From positions 186,001 to 250,000 of the forward strand of contig NZ_KZ983987.1 of NCBI RefSeq assembly GCF_003569785.1: DNA of 64,000 nt. Direction: 5' to 3'. This stretch comes from Leucobacter sp. wl10. GTDB lineage: Bacteria; Actinomycetota; Actinomycetes; Actinomycetales; Microbacteriaceae. This document shows, in pieces, positions 45,902 through 55,152 of the stretch. The notes below the pieces were generated by a model. That model ran no database searches. It was not told the DNA's origin and saw only the letters and a list, made by a program, of their open reading frames with translations. A program made the translations under genes and the position numbers. Position 1 is the stretch's first letter, and each line of letters opens with the position of its first letter.

Positions 45902-45956
45902 CTGTGCCCGCGAGTCGGGCTCACAATCCCGATCATTGCATCAAGGAGATCGCTTC

Positions 45957-47288
45957 GTGGCGAAGAAGATTCTGATCGTCGGTGGTGGCTACGCCGGCTT
46001 CTACACCGCATGGAAGCTCGAGAAACTGCTGCGGGCGGGCGAGGCCGAGGTGACGATCGTCGACCCCCTGCCGTACATGGCCTACCTGCCGTTCCTGCCC
46101 GAGGTGGCGTCGGGCTCGATCGAGCCGCGTCACGCGGTCGTGGCGCGCCGTCGCCACCTGACCAGCACGGCGAACATCGCGGGCAAGGTGACGGGCATCT
46201 CCCACGCGGCGAAGACCGCGACCGTCGTTCCCAACGTCGGTGAGCCCTTCGACTTCCAGTACGACCACATCGTCGTCACCACGGGCTCGGTTTCGCGCAC
46301 GTTCCCCATCGCGGGCATCGCCGACAACGCGATCGGCATGAAGACCATCGAGGAGGCCATCGCGGTGCGCGATCGTCTCGTCGGCAACTTCGAGCGCGCG
46401 GCGTCGCTGCCGAAGGGCTCGGACGAGCGCGCCCGCCTGCTCACCGTGACCGTCGTGGGCGGCGGCTTCGCGGGCATCGAGACCATCTCCGAACTGCGGT
46501 CCTTCGCGACCTCGCTGCTGCGTCGCTACCCCGAGATCGACTTCGACGAGACCGTCTTCCACCTGGTCGAGGCCATGGGCCGCATCATGCCCGAGGTGTC
46601 CGAGAAGACCGCGGACTGGGTGGTCAAGGACCAGACCCGTCGCGGCGTCGAGATCCACCTCGACACGCAGCTCTCGTCGGCCGTCGACGGCAGGATCGAG
46701 CTTTCCACCGGCGAGCACTACGAGTCGGACCTCATCGTGTGGACCGCGGGGGTCATGCCCCGCCCGTTCCTGCGCGGCACGGACCTGCCCATCGGACCCC
46801 GCGGCCACGTCATCGGCAGCCCCAACCTCCGCATCACCACGGAGGAGGGGCAGGAGCTCGAGGGCGCCTGGACCGCGGGCGATACGTCGCAGGTGCCCGA
46901 CATCTCGCCGACTCCCGGACCGGGCGGCTTCTGCGTGCCCAACGCGCAGCACGCGGTGCGGCAGGGCAAGCTGCTCGCCAAGAACATCGCCGCCGACCTG
47001 CGCGGCGAGGGCGTGCGCGAGTACAACCACAAGAACGCGGGCGCGGTCGCCGGTCTCGGCGTCAACACGGGCGTGTTCCAGTCGGGCGGTTTCGCCCTGA
47101 AGGGCTACTTCGCCTGGCTCGCGCACCGGTTCTACCACGGCCTCGCGATCCCCTCGTGGGAGCGCAAGTGGCGCGTGTTCGGCGGCTGGGTGGGCCACTT
47201 CTTCCTGGGTCGCGACATCGTCAACATCGAGGCCGCGCAGCGGCCGCGCGAGATCTTCGAGGAGTTCGCCGCCCGCCCCAGGGCGTAG
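45957..47288 (+). CDS. ndh: Type II NADH dehydrogenase
   Basis: This 443-aa peripheral-membrane flavoenzyme passes electrons from NADH to menaquinone without pumping protons. The FAD motif ILIVGGGYAGFYTAWKL is at about 5-21, the NAD motif VTVVGGGFAGIETISEL near 165, and WTAGDTSQVPD near 312 is the second FAD contact. The C-terminal amphipathic region includes GYFAWLAHRFYHG. The GTG start is fixed by AAGGAG 6 nt upstream; a TTG at 45936 overlaps that ribosome site. Confidence 0.93.
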   Translation: MAKKILIVGGGYAGFYTAWKLEKLLRAGEAEVTIVDPLPYMAYLPFLPEVASGSIEPRHAVVARRRHLTSTANIAGKVTGISHAAKTATVVPNVGEPFDFQYDHIVVTTGSVSRTFPIAGIADNAIGMKTIEEAIAVRDRLVGNFERAASLPKGSDERARLLTVTVVGGGFAGIETISELRSFATSLLRRYPEIDFDETVFHLVEAMGRIMPEVSEKTADWVVKDQTRRGVEIHLDTQLSSAVDGRIELSTGEHYESDLIVWTAGVMPRPFLRGTDLPIGPRGHVIGSPNLRITTEEGQELEGAWTAGDTSQVPDISPTPGPGGFCVPNAQHAVRQGKLLAKNIAADLRGEGVREYNHKNAGAVAGLGVNTGVFQSGGFALKGYFAWLAHRFYHGLAIPSWERKWRVFGGWVGHFFLGRDIVNIEAAQRPREIFEEFAARPRA

Positions 47289-47344
47289 GCGGGATCCGCG
47301 CCTGCGGCGCCCTGCGTCCGCGCGCCGTTCAAGCAGGCGACCCG

Positions 47345-47386
47345 CGCTCAGGAGGACAAGAACTCAGATTCTGTCCTCTCTGAGCG
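47345..47386. terminator. Hairpin between convergent ndh and ramB-like gene
   Basis: CGCTCAG plus GAGGACA pairs with TGTCCTCTCTGAGCG at 47372-47386, with one bulge, around a loop of about 13 nt. It is a likely bidirectional terminator. Confidence 0.5.
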
Positions 47387-47443
47387 TCGATCGCCCTGTC
47401 GGGCTGCGCGGGGCGAGCGTGCGGGGGAGGCTGGGCAGACCGT

Positions 47444-48913
47444 CTACTCGGCGGGAGCGTGCCTCGAGAGGAACTTGTACATCTCCGTATCGTCGACGCC
47501 GGGAAAGCTGCCGGTCGGCAGCGGCGACAGCACGTGCGCGTGCATGCGGGCGCTGGGCCAGGCCTTCCCCTGCCAGCGGGCCAGCAGGTCCGGGCTGGGG
47601 GTGCGGCAGCAGCTCTCGTCGGGGCAGGTCGACACGCGGCGCTCGCCCGTGTCGCGCCCGCGGAACCACTTCGCGTCGTCGAAGGGAACGCCGCACGCGA
47701 TCGCGAACGCTCCCTGCTCGGCCTCCCCGGTCTGCACGCTCGACCAGTAGGTGCCGGCCGGCGTGTCGGTGTACTGGTAGAACTCGCTGGTGCGGTTGGT
47801 GCGGTTGAACGCCGTGCGGCCCCCCCACTTGTGGCACAGCGGCTCGCCCTCGATCGATCCGGAGTCGTCGCTGGGGAAGGGCAGGCCGTCGTTCTCGTAG
47901 CCGCGCACCAGCGCGCCGGCGCCGTCGGCGCGGTAGTGGTGCACCCGCAGGTCGAGGTGCCGGGTCGCGAGGTTGGTGAAGCGGTGCGCAGCCGCCTCGT
48001 GTGTCACCCCGAATGCGTCGCGCAGATCCTCGATCGCCAGATTGCGGTTGCGCTTGGCCTGTTGCAGAGAGTCGACCGCGCGCGCCTCGGGCATGAGGCA
48101 CGCCGCAGCGAAGTAGTTGATCTGCAGCCGCTGCTCGAGAAACTCCGCGTAGCTCGACGGCTCCGCGTGCCCGAGCACCCGGTGCGCCATGGCCTGCAGC
48201 GCGAGCGAGCGCAGGCCGTGACCGCCCGGGATCGACGCGGGCGGCAGGTAGATGCGCCCGTTCTCGAGGTCGGTGATGCTGCGGGTGTTGGAGGGCAGCT
48301 CGTCGACGAAGATGAGGGTGAAGCCCAGCAGTTCGGCGGCGATGGCGACCTCGCGGTGCGTGACCGCCCCCGCCCCGTGCCCGATGCGGCGCATGAGGTC
48401 GGACGCCACGAGCTCGATCTCGTGGATGTAGTTGTCGCGCTCGCGCATCTGCATCCGGATGGCGGTGTTGGCGCGTCGGGCCTCTTCCGATGTGGTGGCC
48501 GCTGCGCGGGATCGCCTCGCGAGTTCGCGGTGCAGGCCGACGAGGGACTCGAGGGTGTCGTCGCCGAGGGTGCGCGGCGCGCGCACGTGCGGGAGGCCCA
48601 GGCGCAGATAGCTGGGAGCGCTCTGCGCCCGCTCGAGTTCGATCTCGAGCGCGCTGCGACGATCCGGGGGCTCCCGCTTCAGCAGCTCGGAGGGATCGAC
48701 CTCGAGCTCGCGGGCCACCGCCTGCAGCAGCCCGAGTCTCGGTTCGCGGCGGCCGTTCTCGACGAGGGAGAGCTGGCTGGCCGCGACGCCCACCCGCTCG
48801 CCGAGCTGGTCGAGCGTGAGGCCCGCCCGCGTGCGGAAGTGCCGGAGGCGCTTGCCGAGCAGCATCCGGTCGAGTTCCGCCTCGCTCTGCGTCGGGGTTG
48901 CATCGGGAGTCAC
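47444..48913 (-). CDS. ramB: RamB/ScfR-type transcriptional regulator (HTH, IrrE-like, DUF2083)
   Basis: This 489-aa regulator has an N-terminal XRE helix-turn-helix (about residues 18-75; LTLDQLGERVGVAASQLSLVE), a middle IrrE/ImmA-like peptidase-fold region (about 200-320; AMAHRVLGHAE) and a C-terminal DUF2083 domain with Cys-rich motifs (ACGVPFDDAKWF and CPDESCCR). Corynebacterial RamB controls acetate metabolism and the glyoxylate cycle; the divergent pckG fits a gluconeogenic role. The start is taken as GTG 48913 because TATAGT lies 6 nt upstream on the minus strand (leaderless). TTG 48931 is an alternative. The symbol is given by similarity only. Confidence 0.82.
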   Translation of the reverse strand: MTPDATPTQSEAELDRMLLGKRLRHFRTRAGLTLDQLGERVGVAASQLSLVENGRREPRLGLLQAVARELEVDPSELLKREPPDRRSALEIELERAQSAPSYLRLGLPHVRAPRTLGDDTLESLVGLHRELARRSRAAATTSEEARRANTAIRMQMRERDNYIHEIELVASDLMRRIGHGAGAVTHREVAIAAELLGFTLIFVDELPSNTRSITDLENGRIYLPPASIPGGHGLRSLALQAMAHRVLGHAEPSSYAEFLEQRLQINYFAAACLMPEARAVDSLQQAKRNRNLAIEDLRDAFGVTHEAAAHRFTNLATRHLDLRVHHYRADGAGALVRGYENDGLPFPSDDSGSIEGEPLCHKWGGRTAFNRTNRTSEFYQYTDTPAGTYWSSVQTGEAEQGAFAIACGVPFDDAKWFRGRDTGERRVSTCPDESCCRTPSPDLLARWQGKAWPSARMHAHVLSPLPTGSFPGVDDTEMYKFLSRHAPAE

Positions 48914-48919
48914 ATCTTG

Positions 48920-48925
48920 ACTATA
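48920..48925 (-). promoter_or_regulatory. -10 box of the leaderless ramB-like gene
   Basis: TATAGT on the minus strand lies 6 nt before the GTG. It sits in an AT-rich strip (48920-48960), unlike the surrounding sequence. Confidence 0.5.
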
Positions 48926-49043
48926 CGGCAAAAATCCTAAAAATTAACACCCGGATTGGTGAGTGAACGATGGATCGCTTGCCGAGAATGGATATGTCAC
49001 CGATCTTCACCGACACAGTGTGAACCCGAGGAGAGCAACCGTC

Positions 49044-50891
49044 ATGAGCGCCACCCAGGTCATCGAAGCCGAGACCACTATCGCCGATCTCGTGCGTGAG
49101 AACGCCACCACGTCCAACGAGGACGTGCTGCGGTGGGTGACCGAGATCGCCGAACTGACCGGACCGGCCGAGGTGATCTGGTGCGACGGCTCGCAGGAGG
49201 AGTGGAACCGCATCACGACCGAGATGGTCGAGGCGGGCTCGCTGATCCCGCTCAACAAGGATCTGCGCCCCGGCAGCTTCCTGGCCCGCTCGCACCCCGC
49301 CGACGTGGCGCGCGTCGAGGATCGCACCTTCATCTGCTCCGAGACGGAGGAGGACGCGGGCCCGACGAACAACTGGGTCGCGCCCGCCGATATGAAGGCG
49401 GAGCTCATGCCGCTCTTCGACGGCTCCATGCGGGGCCGCACGATGTACGTGGTGCCGTTCTCGATGGGCCCGGTCGGCGGCGCCATCACCCAGCTCGGGA
49501 TCGAGATCACCGACTCGCCGTACGCCGTGCTCAACATGCGCATCATGACGCGCATGGGCCAGACCGCCCTCGACGGCATCACCCCGGGCAGCGAGTGGGT
49601 GCGCACCGTGCACTCGGTCGGCGCTCCGCTCGAGGCGGACGCGATCGACGTCGCGTGGCCCTGCAACGACACCAAGTACATCTCCCACTTCCCGGAGACC
49701 CTCGAGGTGTGGTCGTACGGCTCCGGCTACGGCGGCAACGCCCTGCTCTCGAAGAAGTGCTTCGCGCTGCGCATCGCCTCGGTGATGGGCCGCAACGAGG
49801 GGTGGCTCGCCGAGCACATGCTGCTGCTCAAGCTCACCGACACCGCGACCGGCAAGGCCTACCACCTCTCGGCGGCGTTCCCCTCCGCCTGCGGCAAGAC
49901 CAACCTCGCCATGCTGCAGCCGACCATCCCCGGTTGGAAGGTGGAGACCATCGGCGACGACATCGCGTGGCTGCGCCCCGGCAAGGACGGGCGGCTCTAC
50001 GCCATCAACCCCGAGGCCGGCTTCTTCGGCGTCGCCCCCGGCACCGGCGAGTCGACCAACCCGGTGGCCATGGAGACGCTCTGGGGCAACACCGTCTTCA
50101 CCAACGTCGCGCTGACCGACGACGGCGACGTGTGGTGGGAGGGCAAGACCGACGAGGTGCCCGCGCACCTGATCGACTGGCAGGGCAACGACTGGACGCC
50201 GGACGCGGATCGCCCCGCCGCGCACCCCAACTCGCGCTTCACCGTGCCGATCCAGCAGACCCCGACGCTCGCGCAGGACTGGTACGAGCAGGACGGCGTG
50301 CCCCTCGACGCGATCCTGTTCGGCGGCCGCCGCGCCACCAACGTGCCGCTCGTCGCGCAGTCGATGTCGTGGGAGCACGGCGTGTTCATGGGCGCCACCA
50401 TCTCCTCGGAGAAGACGGCCGCCCAGGAGGGCACGGTGGGCGAGCTGCGCCGCGATCCCTTCGCCATGCTGCCCTTCTGCGGGTACAACATGGCCGACTA
50501 CTGGGGCCACTGGCTCGAGATGGGCGAGAGGCTCGGCGACAGGGCGCCGCAGATCTTCCAGGTCAACTGGTTCCGCAAGGGCGCCGACGGCCGCTTCCTG
50601 TGGCCCGGCTTCGGCGACAACTCGCGCGTGATCGACTGGATCATCCGCCGCGTCGAGGGCGAGGCCCGGGGGCGCGAGACCCCGATCGGCACCGTGCCCG
50701 CCGCGGGAGAGCTCAACCTCGACGGCATCGAGGTGCCCGAGACCGCCCTCGAGGAGCTGTTCTCCATCGACCCGGCGTCGTGGCTCGCCGAGGCCGACCT
50801 CACCGAGGAGTTCTTCGCGCGGTTCGGCGACCGCGTGCCGGCGGCGCTGCGAGGGCAGCTCGCCGGTCTGCGCGAGCGCCTCGGCGCGTAA
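49044..50891 (+). CDS. pckG: Phosphoenolpyruvate carboxykinase (GTP)
   Basis: This 615-aa gluconeogenic enzyme converts oxaloacetate to phosphoenolpyruvate with GTP. The GTP-class hallmark is the P-loop [13 protein letters not shown] near residue 282, with the reactive Cys. Others are [12 protein letters not shown] near 132, [17 protein letters not shown] near 225, and FGGRR near 428. Length is normal. ATG 49044 has GAGGAGAG upstream. It is divergent from the RamB-like regulator. Confidence 0.96.
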   Translation: MSATQVIEAETTIADLVRENATTSNEDVLRWVTEIAELTGPAEVIWCDGSQEEWNRITTEMVEAGSLIPLNKDLRPGSFLARSHPADVARVEDRTFICSETEEDAGPTNNWVAPADMKAELMPLFDGSMRGRTMYVVPFSMGPVGGAITQLGIEITDSPYAVLNMRIMTRMGQTALDGITPGSEWVRTVHSVGAPLEADAIDVAWPCNDTKYISHFPETLEVWSYGSGYGGNALLSKKCFALRIASVMGRNEGWLAEHMLLLKLTDTATGKAYHLSAAFPSACGKTNLAMLQPTIPGWKVETIGDDIAWLRPGKDGRLYAINPEAGFFGVAPGTGESTNPVAMETLWGNTVFTNVALTDDGDVWWEGKTDEVPAHLIDWQGNDWTPDADRPAAHPNSRFTVPIQQTPTLAQDWYEQDGVPLDAILFGGRRATNVPLVAQSMSWEHGVFMGATISSEKTAAQEGTVGELRRDPFAMLPFCGYNMADYWGHWLEMGERLGDRAPQIFQVNWFRKGADGRFLWPGFGDNSRVIDWIIRRVEGEARGRETPIGTVPAAGELNLDGIEVPETALEELFSIDPASWLAEADLTEEFFARFGDRVPAALRGQLAGLRERLGA

Positions 50892-50910
50892 CCCGCGCCC
50901 CCGAACCAGT

Positions 50911-50942
50911 AAGCCCCGCCGTTCTGCCCGACGGCGGGGCTT
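50911..50942. terminator. Terminator hairpin after pckG
   Basis: The perfect 12-bp arms 50911-50922 and 50931-50942 close an 8-nt loop and are followed by TGCTCTG. It lies between convergent genes. Confidence 0.65.
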
Positions 50943-50986
50943 GCTCTGTGCGGCATCGGCCGACTGCCGTCGAGGCGGCTCCCCGT

Positions 50987-51433
50987 TCAGGGGATCGTGA
51001 TGACGACGGTCGGGGATGCGGACGGATACCCCGGGGACGTCGCGGTGACCGTGACGGCAGCCGACGCCTGGGTCGGGCCGACGCAGGAGAAATAGATGAC
51101 GTTGTTGCTCGAGCCTGCCGGCAGGTCCCGGGTCAGGTAGCCCCCGTCCGCCGTCCAATCGGCGGTCCACGACCCGGGGGTGACGCTCGCTACTCGGATG
51201 CCGGCGCCGAACTGGGTGGGGATGAACACGGTCATGCGCAGGACTGCTGCGGTCGGGTTGTTCGCGGTGAAGATCATGTCGGCAGTACCGGTGCTGTACC
51301 GGTACGCCTGCAGGTCTACGTCCAGACCGAGCGTCGAGGCGGCACTCATCGGAGTCGCGACGGCGAGCGCGACCACCGGCGCTGACCACGCCGCGGTCTT
51401 CAGCACAGCCCGACGCCCGATCTCTTCCCCCAC
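50987..51433 (-). CDS. Tat-type secreted protein of unknown function
   Basis: This 148-aa protein begins with a twin-arginine signal. GRRAVLKT is followed by SAPVVALAVATP and a cleavage-like MSAAS. The mature part of about 110 aa looks like a beta-sandwich with alternating hydrophobic and Thr/Ser strands. The GTG at 51433 is preferred: on the minus strand TTGACA (51465-51470), 17 bp, CACAAT (51442-51447) and an 8-nt gap lead directly to it. TTG 51460 is an alternative that would overlap the promoter. I do not recognise the family. Confidence 0.65.
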   Translation of the reverse strand: MGEEIGRRAVLKTAAWSAPVVALAVATPMSAASTLGLDVDLQAYRYSTGTADMIFTANNPTAAVLRMTVFIPTQFGAGIRVASVTPGSWTADWTADGGYLTRDLPAGSSNNVIYFSCVGPTQASAAVTVTATSPGYPSASPTVVITIP

Positions 51434-51441
51434 GAGGCCAT

Positions 51442-51470
51442 ATTGTGTCAGCGGTGGCAAACCCTGTCAA
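51442..51470 (-). promoter_or_regulatory. Consensus promoter of the Tat-secreted protein gene
   Basis: TTGACA, 17 bp and CACAAT on the minus strand lie 8 nt before the GTG. Confidence 0.5.
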
Positions 51471-51582
51471 CGCCGAAATCACCCGGTGGATCGCGTCAGT
51501 ACGCCCCCGGATGTCGGCGGCGAGCACGGCGCGATTGCGTGCGTCGACGCGCAGCCGTGAGGGCCTGATCGCGTGTTCCGAG

Positions 51583-51656
51583 TCCCCCCACTGGGATTCG
51601 AACCCAGACTGTGCCGATTTTAAGTCGGCTGCCTCTGCCGGTTGGGCTATGGGGGG
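51583..51656 (-). tRNA. tRNA-Leu(UAA) with short variable loop (class-I shape)
   Basis: A full cloverleaf of 74 nt can be drawn. The acceptor is CCCCCCA/TGGGGGG, the D-stem GCC/GGC, and the anticodon stem GCCGA/TCGGC encloses loop CTTAAAA (anticodon UAA). A 5-nt variable loop ACAGT follows, then T-stem CTGGG/CCCAG with TTCGAAT, and discriminator A. CCA is not encoded. Leucine tRNAs normally have a long variable arm, so this shape is odd. The first pair is C1-G72. I recall similar sequences in other Actinobacteria, so it is probably a conserved actinobacterial tRNA rather than an error. Confidence 0.88.
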
Positions 51657-51721
51657 CAACGTCTATCCTCCCACGGCCGCCGCCCCGAGGCCGTTGCGAA
51701 AGCCACTCCTCGAGTGCCCGG

Positions 51722-51727
51722 TAGGCT
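51722..51727 (+). promoter_or_regulatory. -10 box of leaderless small membrane protein gene
   Basis: TAGGCT lies 6 nt before the GTG at 51734. Confidence 0.45.
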
Positions 51728-51733
51728 GGGAGG

Positions 51734-51883
51734 GTGGGATTCGCCAAGTTCGTGCTCGTCGCGCTGATCGTCGTCGTGGTGCTGCTCACCGTGTACCTGC
51801 GGGTGCGTGCGTGGCGCGCGCGTCGCGCCGCGGAGCGAGCGGCTTGGGAGGCGGAGATCGAGCGGGATCTGCGCGACGGGTGA
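51734..51883 (+). CDS. Small single-span membrane protein (49 aa)
   Basis: A GTG start at 51734 gives a 49-aa protein with one hydrophobic helix (residues 6-22, FVLVALIVVVVLLTVYL) and then a basic-to-acidic amphipathic tail (RARRAAERAAWEAEIERD). The TAGGCT box 6 nt upstream supports a leaderless transcript, and GGGAGG also abuts the start. It lies between the tRNA and lemA. Function is unknown; membrane localisation is the only safe prediction. Confidence 0.6.
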   Translation: MGFAKFVLVALIVVVVLLTVYLRVRAWRARRAAERAAWEAEIERDLRDG

Positions 51884-52008
51884 CGACGAGCGCAGACGAG
51901 CGCGCGGGTGCTGCGAGGAGCACCCGGCGGCATGCGTCTCGCCGGCGCCGCCCTCGGGACTGCGCCGGACGCGGCAGCGAAGCACAGGGCTTTCCTGGGC
52001 GAAACGGA

Positions 52009-52014
52009 TAGGAT
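52009..52014 (+). promoter_or_regulatory. -10 box of leaderless lemA
   Basis: TAGGAT lies 6 nt before ATG 52021. Confidence 0.5.
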
Positions 52015-52020
52015 GCGCCC

Positions 52021-52590
52021 ATGACTGGTGGATTGATTGCCGCGCTCATCGCGGCCGGTGTTCTCGTCCTGCTGATCGGGTACGTCTGGATCACTTACAA
52101 CTCCCTCGTCACGCTGCGCGTGCGCGTCGATGAGGCATGGAGCGACATCACCGTGCAGTTGAAGCGCCGGGCCGACCTCATTCCAGCGCTCATCGAGACG
52201 GTCAAGGGCTACGCCGCCCACGAGAGGGGCGTCTTCGAGGCGGTGACGAAGGCGCGCGCGGAGACCATCTCCGCCGAGGGCCCCGCCGAAGCGTCGGTCG
52301 CCGAGAACCACATGCAACAGGCGCTCAAGAGCATCTTCGCGGTCGCCGAGGCGTATCCCCAGCTGCAGGCGAGTCAGAACTTCCTGCAGCTGCAGAGCGA
52401 GCTGGTCGACACGGAGAACAAGATCCAGGCCGCCCGGCGCTTCTACAACGGCGGTGTGCGCGAGTACAACACCAAGATCCAGGTGTTCCCGAACACCGTC
52501 TTCGTGCGTGCGATGGGCTTCACCGAGCGCGAGTTCTTCGAGGTGGACGACGTCGCCTCGATCTCGGAGCCGCCGCGCATCCAGTTCTAG
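52021..52590 (+). CDS. lemA: LemA family protein
   Basis: This 189-aa protein has an N-terminal membrane helix (about 4-24, LIAALIAAGVLVLLIGYVW) followed by YNSLVTLRVRVDEAWSDI, typical of LemA. The rest is a long helical bundle with LKRRADLIPALIETVKGYA and ARRFYNGGVREYNTKI. It probably faces the outside of the membrane. It precedes htpX by 12 bp; the two commonly pair in membrane-stress operons. A biochemical role is not established. Confidence 0.92.
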   Translation: MTGGLIAALIAAGVLVLLIGYVWITYNSLVTLRVRVDEAWSDITVQLKRRADLIPALIETVKGYAAHERGVFEAVTKARAETISAEGPAEASVAENHMQQALKSIFAVAEAYPQLQASQNFLQLQSELVDTENKIQAARRFYNGGVREYNTKIQVFPNTVFVRAMGFTEREFFEVDDVASISEPPRIQF

Positions 52591-52602
52591 TCGGGGCGGG
52601 CC

Positions 52603-53475
52603 GTGTACAGCGCCATACGCCGCAACAAGGTCAACAGCTTCCTCATCATCCTGCTGTTCGTCGCCGTCGTGGGCGGGCTGGGTTGGCTCGCGTCGTACAT
52701 CTACGACTCGACGGGCGTCGTCATCGCGGTGGTGGCCTTCGCCGTCGCGTACGCCGCGTTCCAGTACTTCGCGGCCGGGCGGCAGGCCATCTCGATGAGC
52801 GGGGCGAAGCGCATCACCGAGGCCGACAACCCGCGCCTCTACCGCATCGTCGAGAACCTGTCGATCACCACCGGCACCCCCATGCCGGAGGTGTACGTGG
52901 TGAGCGATCCGGCGCCGAACGCCTTCGCGACGGGGCGGGATCCCGAGCACGCGATGGTCGCGGCCACCACGGGCTTGCTCGAGATCATGACCGACTCGGA
53001 GCTCGAGGGCGTCATGGCGCACGAGCTGGGTCACGTGCGCAACTACGATATCCGCGTTTCGATGATCGTCTACGGTCTCGTGGTCGCCGTCGGCATGATC
53101 TCCGATGTGCTCGTGCGCATGGCCTTCTTCGGCCGCAGCAACAACAACGGCAACCCGGTGATGCTGATCTTCGGGCTCGTTGCGATGATCGTCGCCCCGC
53201 TCATCGCCACGATCGTGCAGCTCGCCGTCTCCCGGCAGCGGGAGTACCTCGCCGATGCGACCGGCGTGCTCACGACCCGCCACCCGGAGGCCCTCGCGAG
53301 CGCGCTGCACAAGCTCTCCGAGCACGGCCGGCCGCTGCAGAAGCAGCAGTCGAGCATGGCGCACCTGTGGATCGCCGACCCGCTCAAACCGGGCGTCGTG
53401 CAGCGGCTCTTCGCCACGCACCCGCCGATCCCGGATCGCATCCGGAGGCTGCTCGACATGGGCGGCAAGTTCTAG
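52603..53475 (+). CDS. htpX: M48-family membrane metalloprotease, HtpX-like
   Basis: This 290-aa zinc protease of the membrane has two N-terminal hydrophobic segments (about 15-60), the zinc motif HELGHV near residue 138, two further hydrophobic segments, and the third ligand Glu in SRQREYLADATG near 212. It should degrade misfolded membrane proteins. The GTG start follows GGGGCGG and lies 12 bp after lemA, so the two are one operon. Confidence 0.92.
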   Translation: MYSAIRRNKVNSFLIILLFVAVVGGLGWLASYIYDSTGVVIAVVAFAVAYAAFQYFAAGRQAISMSGAKRITEADNPRLYRIVENLSITTGTPMPEVYVVSDPAPNAFATGRDPEHAMVAATTGLLEIMTDSELEGVMAHELGHVRNYDIRVSMIVYGLVVAVGMISDVLVRMAFFGRSNNNGNPVMLIFGLVAMIVAPLIATIVQLAVSRQREYLADATGVLTTRHPEALASALHKLSEHGRPLQKQQSSMAHLWIADPLKPGVVQRLFATHPPIPDRIRRLLDMGGKF

Positions 53476-53612
53476 GCTCCGGCTCGGTCGGGCGGGCGAA
53501 GCCCGTCGGGACCGGTGCGACCGGATCGGCCTCGGCGCTGCGCCCTCTGCGCGGGGGTTCTGCGCGGGGGTAGGGTAGACGGGGATGCCAAGCCGAGGAG
53601 GTCGCCCGCTCC

Positions 53613-55055
53613 GTGTCGAACATGTTCCGCTCGCTCGCCGTACGCAACTACCGCATCTGGTTCGTCGGCGCGCTCGTCTCGAACATCGGCGCGTGGATGC
53701 AGGCGACCACTCAGAACTGGGTGGTGCTCACCGAGCTCACCGACAACAACGCTTCGGCGGTCGGCATCACCATGGCGCTGCAGTTCGGCCCGCAGCTGCT
53801 GCTCGTGCCGTTCAGCGGAGCGGTGGCGGATCGCTTCGACCGGCGGCGCGTGCTGCTCGTCACGCAGTCGCTGCTGATGCTGCTCGCGGTGGGTCTGGGC
53901 GTGCTGCTCGTCACCGGGCAGGCGCACCTCTGGCATCTGTACGGCTTCGCGCTCGCGCTCGGCATCGTGAACGCCTTCGATACGACCTCGCGGCAGGCGT
54001 TCGTCTCCGACCTCGTCGGCACGAGTCAGCTCTCCAACGCGGTGGCGCTCAACTCGGCCTCGTTCAACTCGGCGCGGCTCGTCGGCCCGGCGGTGGCGGG
54101 CGTGCTCATCGCGGTGGTCGGCTCGGGCTGGGTGTTCCTCATCAACGCGGCCTCGTTCCTCGCGGTGCTCGGCGCGCTGCTGCTCATCGACGCTCGCCCG
54201 GCGCCGGCGCCGGCCTCGTCTCGCCGCGAATCGCAGCTGCGTCAGCTCTCGGCGGGCTTCCGCTACGTGCGCCGGCGCCACGACCTGCTGGTGATCTTCG
54301 TGATCGTGTTCCTCGTCGGCGCGTTCAGCATGAACTTCCCGGTCATCTCGTCGACCATGGCGGTCGAGTTCGGGCGGGGGGCGAGCGACTACGGCCTGCT
54401 CTCGTCGATCCTCGCGGTCGGCTCGCTCGCGGGCGCCCTGCTCTCGGCGCGGCGTCCGGATGCCCGCATGCGCGTCATCATCATCGCCGTCGGCGGCGTC
54501 GGCGTCGTGAGTCTCGTGGCCGCCTTCATGCCGACCTTCTGGAGCTTCGCCGCGACGCTCGTGTTCTTCGGCCTCGCGATCTCGACGATGCTCACCACCG
54601 CCAACGGCTTCGTGCAGACCACGGCGGACCCGGCGGTGAGAGGGCGCGTGCTCGCGCTCTACATGGCCATCCTCATGGGAGGCACTCCGGTGGGCGCGCC
54701 GCTCGTGGGGGTGGCGGCCGACGCGCTCGGACCCAGGTCGACGCTCATCATCAGCGCTGCGGCCGGCCTGCTCGCCTTCGGGGTCGGGATCGCCTGGTTG
54801 TTCACGGATCGGCGCCTGCGCTTCCACCGCGAGCGCGGACTGCACTTCGCCGTCACGCACGCGGGGCGGCCGGGGCTCGACGATGACCCGGGCAAGCAGA
54901 CGGAGACGCTCACGGCGCCGATCTCGATCCTGCGACGCGGCGATGCGGCGCTCGGGGCGGGGGAGTCGGCGCCGATCGAGGGATCGAGCGCCTCGGCTAC
55001 GGGCGCGATCCGGGTCGATGACGGAGAGGACCCGGAGCGGCCCCCCGCGAAGTGA
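53613..55055 (+). CDS. MFS exporter (EntS/DHA3-like)
   Basis: This 480-aa transporter has about 12 membrane segments over its first 410 residues and a polar C-terminal tail of about 70. The start SLAVRNYRIWFVGALVSNIG and loop 2-3 AVADRFDRRRVLL are typical of the DHA3/MFS_3 group, which exports drugs or siderophores. The GTG start follows GAGGAGG by 11 nt; ATG 53622 is an alternative. The substrate is unknown. It converges on the aldehyde dehydrogenase gene. Confidence 0.83.
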   Translation: MSNMFRSLAVRNYRIWFVGALVSNIGAWMQATTQNWVVLTELTDNNASAVGITMALQFGPQLLLVPFSGAVADRFDRRRVLLVTQSLLMLLAVGLGVLLVTGQAHLWHLYGFALALGIVNAFDTTSRQAFVSDLVGTSQLSNAVALNSASFNSARLVGPAVAGVLIAVVGSGWVFLINAASFLAVLGALLLIDARPAPAPASSRRESQLRQLSAGFRYVRRRHDLLVIFVIVFLVGAFSMNFPVISSTMAVEFGRGASDYGLLSSILAVGSLAGALLSARRPDARMRVIIIAVGGVGVVSLVAAFMPTFWSFAATLVFFGLAISTMLTTANGFVQTTADPAVRGRVLALYMAILMGGTPVGAPLVGVAADALGPRSTLIISAAAGLLAFGVGIAWLFTDRRLRFHRERGLHFAVTHAGRPGLDDDPGKQTETLTAPISILRRGDAALGAGESAPIEGSSASATGAIRVDDGEDPERPPAK

Positions 55056-55152
55056 GCCGGGTGGCGGCGCTCGGGCGTCTCACGAAGGCGACCAGGAATC
55101 GCAACGGGCCGCCGGATGCGGCCTCGCGCTGTCGTGCTCGTTTGGGTCTGCG

